Below, one piece after another: positions 47,473 to 56,500 of a DNA stretch of 64,000 nt. The notes under the pieces were generated by a model that saw nothing but the letters and a program-made list of their open reading frames with translations, was not told where the DNA came from and searched no databases. Position 1 is the stretch's first letter; each line of letters begins with the position of its first letter. This stretch comes from JAGQPD01 sp020426865 (GTDB lineage Bacteria; Planctomycetota; Planctomycetia; Pirellulales; Pirellulaceae): NCBI GenBank assembly GCA_041399065.1, contig JAWKTN010000005.1:186001-250000 (forward strand), given 5' to 3'. Position numbers and translations under genes: made by a program.

Positions 47473-48500
47473 GGTTGCAGCACTACCTTCATCAGTCCGG
47501 GTTGACGATCATACAATTTGGCGAACCACTCGGGTCCTTCCTCTAGCGGTGCGACGACGGAAATCAGCGAATCAACGCGAACTGCTCCCCTTGCCATCAG
47601 CGACAGGCACTCGGGATACTCGCCATTGCAGCCGCAGGTGCCGATCAGTGAGAGCTCGCGAGTCACCACGGATTGCAGCGGTATCTCGATCTTGGGTGTC
47701 ACGTTGCCGACCAGCACGACTGCCCCGCCTTTGCGAACCGATTCAATCGCCACGCGCACCGGCTCGGTGGCGCCTACCGCCTCGAAGGCGACATCCGCAC
47801 CGCGGCCATCGGTCTGGTCACGTACGGCGGCAATGACGTCGGTGCGTGATGAGTTGAGCGTCACATCGGCACCGGCCGCCGCTGCGCATTCCAGACGCGT
47901 GTCATCCAAATCGACAGCGATGACCCGCCCTGCCCCGCCGGCACGCGCCGCCTGCACACAAAGCTGACCAATCATTCCCGCACCAACAACCACCACAGTA
48001 TCACTCAACCGAAGCGGCGAGCGATTGACGGCATGCACGGCTACTGATACAGGCTCGACCATCGCTGCCTGCTGAAAGCTCAATTCGTCAGGAATCCGAT
48101 AGACGATGTGGTTGGGGACCAATACAAAATCGGCAAAAGCGCCATCGCGACGATATTCGCCGCAACTGACTCCAAGCACTCGCCGATCATCGCATAAATT
48201 CGCCTGGCCGCGGCGCGAAAACCAACTAGTAGGATTGGAAATCATGGAATCGAACGTCACTCGGTCCCCTACCGCAAACTGCCGCACCTCCGCGCCAACC
48301 TCGGCAACCACGCCGGAGGCCTCGTGCCCCATCACGATCGGGGGAATGCGTCGACCGCTGCTGCCGTCGTAGCCATGCACGTCACTGCCGCATATCCCGC
48401 ATGCCTTGACCTCCACCAACACATCGTGCGGGCCACATCGTGGTCGGGGTACCTGCTGTAGCTCGAATTTGCGTAAGTCCGTTAACACCAATGCCTTCAT
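47469..48500 (-). CDS. Zn-dependent medium-chain alcohol dehydrogenase (sorbitol/galactitol dehydrogenase-like)
   Basis: A 343-residue MDR enzyme. Catalytic zinc site: CGICGSDVHGYDG and GHEASGVVAEVG; NAD site: VVVGAGMIGQLCVQAARAGGAGRVIAVD. The structural-zinc lobe, which normally has four Cys, keeps only one (GQANLCDDRR). It is therefore of the type lacking structural zinc, or has lost it. It is middle gene of the GntP-dehydrogenase-dehydratase operon and probably oxidises the sugar or polyol upstream of the dehydratase. Confidence 0.92.
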   Translation of the reverse strand: MKALVLTDLRKFELQQVPRPRCGPHDVLVEVKACGICGSDVHGYDGSSGRRIPPIVMGHEASGVVAEVGAEVRQFAVGDRVTFDSMISNPTSWFSRRGQANLCDDRRVLGVSCGEYRRDGAFADFVLVPNHIVYRIPDELSFQQAAMVEPVSVAVHAVNRSPLRLSDTVVVVGAGMIGQLCVQAARAGGAGRVIAVDLDDTRLECAAAAGADVTLNSSRTDVIAAVRDQTDGRGADVAFEAVGATEPVRVAIESVRKGGAVVLVGNVTPKIEIPLQSVVTRELSLIGTCGCNGEYPECLSLMARGAVRVDSLISVVAPLEEGPEWFAKLYDRQPGLMKVVLQP

Positions 48501-48579
48501 AGGTTCACTTTCTCGTCGTTGGTCGGGTGTCGGCTCGCTGCGTTTGGCTAGGCCTGTTTGCGTCGCAATGCGTGCGACC

Positions 48580-50037
48580 CTACCCTGGCGCCATCGGTAG
48601 GATCGTCGCCAACAGGCAGGTCATGAGCATCGCCACGGTGCCGAGGATTACCAACAGCGGCGTCCAAGTTCTGAGCGTTTCTTGTTCAGTCAGGCCGCCC
48701 ATTTTGGAGAAGATCCAAAAGCCACTGTCGTTCATCCAGGACCCCACCAGCGAACCGCCGCCAATGGCCGTGGCAAGATAGACCGGATGAAATGAAAGTG
48801 TCGTCACGTCCCCCAACATCGCCTTCATCATACCCGCCGTTACCAGCATCGCCGCCGTGCTCGACCCTTGAGCAAACTTGATCAGCGAGGAGACGACAAA
48901 GGCCAACCAGAGAAATCCGAGCCCCGATGCCTGTTGATCCTGCGAGAATATCTCCTTGATGGCGTCGGCCAGGTGTGCCTCCTTCAACATCCCACCGAAG
49001 GCACCACCGGCAGCGGTAATCAACACAATAATGCCACCGCTCATCAGCGCCTGTTCGACCGATCGCGACATTTGTGCCAACGTCGGTGAGCGTTGGATCT
49101 GTAACGTAAGTAAGGAGATTGCAAGTGCCAACAACAGCGCCAGATTGGGGTTGCCGATGAGCTGAGAATAGGGGACGAGCGTCTCCCAAAAGCTGCCTGG
49201 TCCGGCCCATTTGGCCATCGTCTCGGCGACCGTGTTGGCGGTGATCATGGCGACGGGCAACAGGATCGGTGCCCACGAAAGATAGAGATTCGGCAACTGG
49301 TGATCTTCCAGCGGTGTCGGCACGTCCTCCTCGTCCTGCAGCTTGCGCATGACAATCGGATTTCGACGATCAACCCAGCCGGCAAACCACAAACCTGCCA
49401 GAGCCGCCGGGGCGCCAACGACGATTCCGATCAGGATCATCACGCCGATATCGACATCCAATTCGCCGGCCACCGCCAGGGGACCAGGGGTCGGGGGCAC
49501 CAAAGCATGGGCCGTGGCCGCCGTGGCAATCGCCCCCAAATACAACACGTAATTCTTGTTCGTGCGGCGATACATCGACCGGGCAAGCGGAACCAGCAGG
49601 TAAAACACGGTGTCGAAGAATACCGGAATGGCCAGCGTGAAACCACTGGCCGCCAATGCCGTCGCACTACGCTTTTCGCCGAGCGTCGTGAGGAAGGCGC
49701 GCACAATTCGATCCGCCGCACCGCTGTCCATCATCGCCTTGCCAATGACGGCCGCCAACGCAATCACAATCCCGATCTTGCCCGCCGTTTCGCCAAACGA
49801 GCCAGCGACCCGAGTCACCTTGTCGCCGACAGCTCCCGGCGACATGAAACTGACGATCAAGGCCGCCGTGATCAATGCAATGAACGCGTTGACTCGCAAC
49901 AATACAATCGCACCGACCACCGTCGCAATTCCAATCGCCAATACTAATAACGGATACAAACCCACCGGCTCCCCGGCACTCGATTCGGTGGCTCCGGCAG
50001 CCATGGTGAGAATACTTTCGACGGGCAGCTCTCCCAT
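48580..50037 (-). CDS. GntP-family gluconate/sugar-acid permease
   Basis: A 485-residue polytopic membrane protein with GntP signatures: IAVFFDTVFYLLVPLARSM-type block (here IPVFFDTVFYLLVPLARSM), ALVPPTPGPLAVAGEL, KFAQGSSTAAMLVTAGMM and GGGSLVGSWMNDSGFWI. It imports gluconate-like acids with protons. It leads the operon with the Zn-dehydrogenase and the dehydratase (79 bp and -4 bp spacing), and is divergent from the FAH-family gene. Confidence 0.94.
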   Translation of the reverse strand: MGELPVESILTMAAGATESSAGEPVGLYPLLVLAIGIATVVGAIVLLRVNAFIALITAALIVSFMSPGAVGDKVTRVAGSFGETAGKIGIVIALAAVIGKAMMDSGAADRIVRAFLTTLGEKRSATALAASGFTLAIPVFFDTVFYLLVPLARSMYRRTNKNYVLYLGAIATAATAHALVPPTPGPLAVAGELDVDIGVMILIGIVVGAPAALAGLWFAGWVDRRNPIVMRKLQDEEDVPTPLEDHQLPNLYLSWAPILLPVAMITANTVAETMAKWAGPGSFWETLVPYSQLIGNPNLALLLALAISLLTLQIQRSPTLAQMSRSVEQALMSGGIIVLITAAGGAFGGMLKEAHLADAIKEIFSQDQQASGLGFLWLAFVVSSLIKFAQGSSTAAMLVTAGMMKAMLGDVTTLSFHPVYLATAIGGGSLVGSWMNDSGFWIFSKMGGLTEQETLRTWTPLLVILGTVAMLMTCLLATILPMAPG

Positions 50038-50247
50038 ACCTTGCTCTTTCTATTTGCAGCCACATTCCGTTGCGGCAATTTTCGTGGTATCGTGCCCTGC
50101 ACGTCCAGGGTTTTGCTCGATCTTGATCGTAAGCGAACCGTACTCGTCTAGCAAGGAAGCCCTGCGACAAACCCTACGATCGACGTTGCCGCATCTGTCC
50201 CCCAACCACGCTCATTGGAATCACAAGTTTCCGGGAAGCCAGCCGCC

Positions 50248-51087
50248 ATGCTCCTCTATCGCACCGCCCAGGGTCCCCTCGTTCAACATGCCCATCATGT
50301 CTACCGCGTCCCAGAACATTCCTGGTTGGATTTGGTCAATAATGATCAACTGCCCGACTATCTATCGCAACTGGTAGCGAACGAAAGTCCGTGCGATAAC
50401 CTGGCGGATGAACTGGCCCGCCCCTTGATCCCCATGGATCACGAACAAGAGATTTGGGCGGCCGGCGTGACCTACTACCGCAGCCGTACGGCACGGATGG
50501 AGGAATCTCACGAAGCCGGCGGCGGCAGCTTTTACGATCGTGTCTACAACGCTGCCAGACCCGAACTCTTTTTCAAAGCAACCTATTATCGCAGCGTCGG
50601 CCCCGGCGATTCGATGCACCTGCGCAGTGATTCGAAATGGATTGTTCCCGAACCAGAATTGACGCTGGTCGTCACTCGAACTGGCACGATCGTCGGCTAT
50701 ACGATCGGCAACGACCTGAGCTGCCGGGACATCGAAGGTGAAAACCCACTCTACTTACCACAGGCAAAAACCTTTCGGCGGTGCGCTTCGGTCGGACCTG
50801 CCATCTACGTTACCAACGCACCCCTGCCACCCGATACCCAAATCCGCTTGACGATCCGGCGAAACAACCTCCCCATCGTCGAAGACAGCACCCGTCTGGA
50901 CCAAATGAAACGATCCCCTGCCGAATTGGTCAACTACCTGTTCCGCGAAAATGCCCATCGTCACGGATGCCTCCTGATGACAGGAACAGGCATCATTCCC
51001 GCGGACGATTTCTGCCTGCAAGACAACGATATCGTGGAAATCGAAATCGACAATATTGGCACCCTCCGGAACACCATGACTCCCTAG
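50248..51087 (+). CDS. FAH-family protein (2-keto-3-deoxy-sugar-acid dehydratase-like)
   Basis: A 279-residue protein; ATG at 50248 preferred over a TTG at 50215. Metal ligands appear in VPEPELTLVV (Glu-x-Glu) and LSCRDIEGENPLYLPQAKTF (Asp and catalytic Lys). This matches fumarylacetoacetate hydrolase-like enzymes of the 2-keto-3-deoxy-arabinonate/xylonate dehydratase group. In Weimberg-type pathways that enzyme follows a dehydratase such as the YjhG type nearby and yields 2-oxoglutarate semialdehyde. The needed semialdehyde dehydrogenase is not in this window. Confidence 0.9.
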   Translation: MLLYRTAQGPLVQHAHHVYRVPEHSWLDLVNNDQLPDYLSQLVANESPCDNLADELARPLIPMDHEQEIWAAGVTYYRSRTARMEESHEAGGGSFYDRVYNAARPELFFKATYYRSVGPGDSMHLRSDSKWIVPEPELTLVVTRTGTIVGYTIGNDLSCRDIEGENPLYLPQAKTFRRCASVGPAIYVTNAPLPPDTQIRLTIRRNNLPIVEDSTRLDQMKRSPAELVNYLFRENAHRHGCLLMTGTGIIPADDFCLQDNDIVEIEIDNIGTLRNTMTP

Positions 51088-51329
51088 CCAGGTTCATCCC
51101 CCCCAGTACGAACCTCCCTACCGCCGATCCACCGGGAACTCCTGGCAAATTCCAGCAGTTTTGAGGATTTGCAATTTCTGAAACTGAAAAAACCAGTTAT
51201 GATGCAGGGCGCCACTTGGTTGGCCTACCGTTGGTTCGAGCAAGGAGGTTACAAGCTGTGACAGGAATGTTTGGCCGAAGCTACTCGATGCATGGCCCGC
51301 AGTCCGCGGGCCAAGGAGGAATCGGCACC

Positions 51330-51776
51330 ATGAAAAACCACACCGTCGGTCGTCCGCTCGAGTTGTTGCTGGTGGAAGACAGCCTGACCCACGCCCAATT
51401 GACGATGGGGGCGCTGCGAAACGGCAAAGTCAAACACCGCATGACGCTTCTCCGTGATGGTGAGGAAGCACTCGAATTCCTCTGCCAAGAAAGGAAGTAT
51501 GTCCATGCCCCTCAGCCCGACCTGGTTCTCCTCGATCTGCGCCTGCCAGGACTCGACGGTTTGGACGTGCTCAAACGTATGCGCCAGATCGAACGACTAC
51601 GCAACACACCTGTCGTTATCATGACCGCTTCCGAAGATGAAGAAGACCGCTTGCGGTGCCAGTCGCTGAATGTGCAAAGCTATATCGTCAAACCTGTCGA
51701 CCTCCACAAGTTTCTCGGGATCGTCGCCGAACTCAAACGCTACTGGCACGCCGACGTGATTCTGCCCGAATGCTAG
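51330..51776 (+). CDS. Single-domain response regulator (Rcp1-like)
   Basis: A 148-residue receiver domain. AAGGAGGA lies 9 bases before the ATG at 51330, so the longer frame from 51216 is rejected. Acidic pair in LLVEDSLTH, phospho-acceptor Asp69 in LLDLRLPGLDG, Thr in VIMTASEDE and Lys in SYIVKPVDLHKF. Such stand-alone receivers usually take phosphate from phytochrome-like or hybrid histidine kinases. No kinase is adjacent. Confidence 0.94.
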   Translation: MKNHTVGRPLELLLVEDSLTHAQLTMGALRNGKVKHRMTLLRDGEEALEFLCQERKYVHAPQPDLVLLDLRLPGLDGLDVLKRMRQIERLRNTPVVIMTASEDEEDRLRCQSLNVQSYIVKPVDLHKFLGIVAELKRYWHADVILPEC

Positions 51777-51928
51777 CATTGACCTCGGCAAACTGGGCAG
51801 TTCAGACAGAGACTACCGGTAACGTTTTTTATCCGGACTAGGAAAACTCTAACGCCACGGTCCGATCGTGCCGATTCTTCTTCGGCGGAGGAATTCTGGT
51901 CGGGAACCGGTACGAGTTGAGGTCCGTT

Positions 51929-53545
51929 ATGCGATTAGTCCCATCGATTGTGCTCGTTGCGTCCACGTCGTTCGGCTTGGCGATGCCTGCCATCGGCCAG
52001 ATGATCGCCAAGACTGTAGGGGACGGTGTCGTCAGTGCCGATGCAGGCGTAGCGACCGCTGCAAGCCCACAACCGCAGTCGACGGGGCGGGCCAGGCACG
52101 GACATTATCGCAACGGGCGGTACATCGGCTACGTTCCCAAGCACGAAAAGCAGCAACCGACGACGAGGTCGATGGTTCGTTCCATGCCACATGCGCGCAC
52201 GGGAACGCCGGCGGACAAAACGACCAGCCCGGGTGTCAACCCGAACGCATTGCTTAGCAACAATGCAACGTTACCGAGCGCGGCAACGGCAAGGCAAGTA
52301 CAGTACACGACAGCTGGCGAGGCGACGGTACCAACGGAGGGCATGATCGTTAGCGAGACTCCGATAACGGAAGGGATGCCGATCCAGCAAATGCCATATG
52401 TCGAGAACGGGATCGTGGGCGGAGGCGAAGTGATCTACGACGAGGGTTCCTATTGTAGCGGCCCCATTTTAGATTCGGGCTGGCCGATGCTGGAGCTATG
52501 GGGACGTGTCGAGTTATTGTCTTGGTGGACACAGGAAATGGGGACCCCCATTTTAGTGACAACGAGTAGTGATGGAACTGCGCGAGACGCGGCTGGGGTC
52601 CTGGGCGAATCGACGACATCGACCTTATTCGGTGGCGTTCCGCTCAACGGTGACTCTAGGACGGGCGGTCGATTCACATTGGGTGCGTGGCTGGATCCAT
52701 CGCACTTTAGTTCGCTGGAGTTCAGCTACCTGACGTTAGCCGAAGAACGGGCGACATTCAGTGGAAGCGATACGGACTTTAACATTCTGGCTCGTCCCTT
52801 CTTTAATACACAAGACATTGCTGAAGACGCTCGCCTGATTGTCTTTCCCAGCGTCGTCGACGGATCGCTGGACGTTACCGTGGCGACGAGTTTTCGCATG
52901 GGAGAGATTGCATATCGGCGAGGGTTGATGCAGTCCGGGGCCAGTCGCTTGCAGATGAGCGTTGGGTATCGTTATGCAAATTTAGACGACCTGATTCGCG
53001 TCGAGGAGAACACAACGTCGTTGGAGGCACCGACGACGGGAACGACGATTTCGTTATTTGACGAGTTTCACACCGAGAATTCTTTTCATGGCGGCCAGGT
53101 GGGATTGTTTCTGGTAACGGACCCGATGGCCCGTTGGTCGATGGACTTGAAGGCGAAATTTGCCATGGGAAGTACCCAAAACCAGGCGATCATCTCTGGC
53201 CAGCGAACCTCGACGACGGCACAAGGGGTGAGTAGCACAACGACCGGTGGATTACTCGCGCAGGCATCGAACATCGGAGCGTTTGAGAACAACGAGTTCT
53301 CGAGTGTGATTGAAGTCGGGGTGGGCGTGCGACGCCGAATCAGTTGTCGTCTTTCCACAACCTTCGGTTACGACTTTGTGCATATGAGCGACGTGGTGCG
53401 AGCTGGCAACATCATTGACCGTCAAATCAACACGTCACAGATTCCGCCAAGCGAGTTGACGGGAACGGCTCGTCCGGCGTTCAACTTCGACATTGGCGGC
53501 TTTTGGGCTCAGGGCCTACGCTGGGGGCTTGAATACAATTACTAG
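51929..53545 (+). CDS. BBP7-family outer-membrane beta-barrel protein
   Basis: A 538-residue protein with signal peptide (SIVLVASTSFGLAMPAIGQ) behind GAGG; a TTG at 51917 is an alternative start. After a Ser/Thr/Pro-rich region, the barrel part opens with WGRVELLSWWTQEMGTPILVTTS and shows alternating strands (FTLGAWLDPSHFSSLEFSYL, SVGYRYANLDDLIRVEE). It ends DIGGFWAQGLRWGLEYNY, an aromatic outer-membrane-type C-terminus. BBP7 proteins are planctomycete-specific barrels of unknown cargo. Confidence 0.88.
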   Translation: MRLVPSIVLVASTSFGLAMPAIGQMIAKTVGDGVVSADAGVATAASPQPQSTGRARHGHYRNGRYIGYVPKHEKQQPTTRSMVRSMPHARTGTPADKTTSPGVNPNALLSNNATLPSAATARQVQYTTAGEATVPTEGMIVSETPITEGMPIQQMPYVENGIVGGGEVIYDEGSYCSGPILDSGWPMLELWGRVELLSWWTQEMGTPILVTTSSDGTARDAAGVLGESTTSTLFGGVPLNGDSRTGGRFTLGAWLDPSHFSSLEFSYLTLAEERATFSGSDTDFNILARPFFNTQDIAEDARLIVFPSVVDGSLDVTVATSFRMGEIAYRRGLMQSGASRLQMSVGYRYANLDDLIRVEENTTSLEAPTTGTTISLFDEFHTENSFHGGQVGLFLVTDPMARWSMDLKAKFAMGSTQNQAIISGQRTSTTAQGVSSTTTGGLLAQASNIGAFENNEFSSVIEVGVGVRRRISCRLSTTFGYDFVHMSDVVRAGNIIDRQINTSQIPPSELTGTARPAFNFDIGGFWAQGLRWGLEYNY

Positions 53546-53565
53546 CGCCTGATGTCCGTCCTGGT

Positions 53566-56500
53566 CTACACCCACCAGTCCGTGTCGTCGGCAAACGCCG
53601 CTTCTGTGGCACTTGTGGCGACAATCGAACCGACGGCCGGTACATTCGTGCTTTCGGTCACATTGGTCAGATTAACGGTCACTGTTTCGACAGCCTGAAC
53701 ACCTGATGTGTCGGTGACACTGACCGTGAACGTAAAGCTAGGGGTCGTTTCGAAGTCGAGCAACGATGTGTCTTCGACGACCAGTTCGCCGGTTAGCCGG
53801 TTGATCGAGAACGGTTGGTTCACCGCATTAACAGCCGCCTGCACGGTGCTGTTGAATTGCAGTTCGGAAGTATTGGCTATTTTTGTGCCTTGCAGGTAGA
53901 ACGTCGGAGTGCCAGTGCCGCCCAGAGCGGTGATATCATCCAGGTCCCGTTGGATGCGTTGCGTGATGACAGGGTCCACGACGTCGCTGTTGTACTGCGT
54001 GATATTCAGTCCCAAATCGCCGGCGTATTGCAGGAATTTGGCGGTTGGATCCGCCTCGTCGGCCCATTCGTCGTGCTTCTCATACAACAGGTCGACCATT
54101 TCATCGAATTTCCCTTGGCGTCCGGCGGCCTCGGCGACGTGAGCAGCTTCCATCGCATTCGGATGGACCGATTGCAGGGGGAAATGCCGTCGTACGACGA
54201 GCAGTTCACCGGCAAAGGTCTGTTCCATCGAGCGAATGATCGGATGATAGAACTCGCACACTGGACACTGGATGTCGAGATACTCGATCAACACAACGGG
54301 GGCAGTGGGGTCACCGGACAGATGATCATCGGCGGCAAGCACCAATCGGTTGTCAATGGAATTGTTGACGATCTCGTAGACGACGGAACTACCGAGAGCC
54401 TGCTGTGCCACGACGTCGCCCACCGATGTACCGGAGGGAGAGTTTTCGGCAATCTGGAATGTGTTGGCCGCTAGAACCTCGATGGTGACCGTCGCGACAT
54501 TCGAGTCGGAATTGCCATCGTTAACTCGGTAGGTAAACGTGTCGGTCCCGGAAAAGTCGGTATCGGGCGTATATAGAAAAGCACCGGTACCGGTCAATGC
54601 CAACGTCCCGTGTGCCGGCGGCGTCACGATCGAAGCGGTTAATGAATTTCCCTCCGGGTCGGAGTCGTTCAATAATAACCCGGCAGCACCACTGAGCTGT
54701 AACTCGGTGTTGGCTGCCGTACTGTAGGCGTCATTTGCCGCCACTGGTGGATCGTTCACGGTAAGAATACTTAACGTCACTGCCGTTTCCGCCGACTCGT
54801 CTGTTCCATCGCTGGCTCGGTACGTGAACGTATCCGTTCCACTGTAGCCGGAATCCGGCTCATAGGTGAACGAACCATCGCTGGCCAGCACGAGTGTACC
54901 GTGTTGCACGTCCTGCACCAAAACGGCTGTCAACGGAGCCGTCGCGTCGACGTCGGAATCGTTGGTCAACACACCACCCGCCGCGTTGACCACAAGCACC
55001 GAACCTTCATCGAGATTGTAGCTGTTGGCCGCAGCCACTGGCGGATCGTTGACGGGACGCACGGTAATCGTGACCGTCACGACGTCAGACGTGGACAGGC
55101 CGTCGCTCACGCGGTAGGTGAACGTGTCTGTGCCATTGAATTCCGCCAGCGGAGTGTAGGTAAAAGAACCGTTGTTCATAAACGAGAAGGCACCGTTACT
55201 GGGAGTATCCAATACCGTGGCCGTAAGCGTGTCGCTATCGGCGTCTGTGTCGTTTGACAACACTCCGGTCGCCGCATTGACGCTTAGCAGTTGCTCTTCG
55301 TCAACTTCGTAGTTGTCAGCGATCGCGTTCGGCCGACTGTTTACCAGAATCGTGACAGTCGCCGGGTCGCTCAGGTTGTCGCCGTCGTTGATACGGTAGG
55401 TAAAGGTATCCGCTCCGTGAAAACCGGCGTCAGGATCATAGGTGAACGAACCATTGCTGTTAAGTACCAACGTTCCGTCGGTAACGTCGTCAACGACCGT
55501 TACGGCAAGACTGGTACTATCGGGATCGACATCGTTGAACAATACGCCCGTCGCCTGAGCAACATTCAACGTCCCGTTCACGGCAATCTCATAGAGATCG
55601 TCGTTGGCCGTGGGGGGCGTGCCGATCGTGGAGTTTACCGTTATCGTGACCGTCGTTTCGGCCGATTGTGCGACGCCGTCCGTTACACGAAACGTGAAGG
55701 TATCGGTACCGCTGAAGTTACTCTCGGGAAGATATACGAATGCACCATTGGATTCGACCGTAACGTCGCCGTGGGCCACGTCCTGGACGAGGACCGCAGT
55801 CAGCGTATCATTGACGTCCAGATCGCTGGCACCATTCAACACTCCGTCTGCCGCTACGACCGTGAGCGTAGTATTACGGTCTGTCGTGTACGACTTGGCA
55901 ACCGCCATCGGCGCATCGTTTACGTTGGCAACCGTGATGGTTACGCTGACAACGGCCGAATCCGAAAAACCGTCGTCGGCCGAGTAGGTAAACGAGTCGG
56001 TACCGTTAAAGTTCGCATTCGGTGTGTAGGTAAAGGTGCCGCTATTGGAAAACGTCAGGGTTCCATTGGCGGGATCGCTTAGTTTCGTCGCTGTGAGTGG
56101 ATCGTCGTCCGCATCGACATCATTGACCAATACTCCGTTGGCGGTGGTTACTACGAGCGTCGCATCTTCGTTGACATTGTAGCTGTCGGCAGCCGCCACC
56201 GGAATGGTATTTACGACAATCGTGACGGTCGCCACATTGCTCGTGTTGACACCATCACTGACTTCATACGTGAAGGTGTCGGTTCCATGGAACTCCGTGT
56301 CGGGCACATAGACAAACGTGCCATTATTGTTGAGCGTGAGCGTTCCATTGGACGCATCCGATACCAACAAGGCCGTCAATGACGAACTGTCGGTATCGGT
56401 GTCGTTGGCCAGCACACCGTCGGTTTGATCGGTAATCAGGAAATCGCCTACATCCACGCGGTAGTTGTCGGCGACGGCGACGGGTACGGCACCCGTCGCG

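Noticed and set aside
55291..56082. 263-residue plus-strand frame inside the giant adhesin
   Set aside because: Antisense of the cadherin-like repeats; it inherits their periodicity and shows no coding features of its own.
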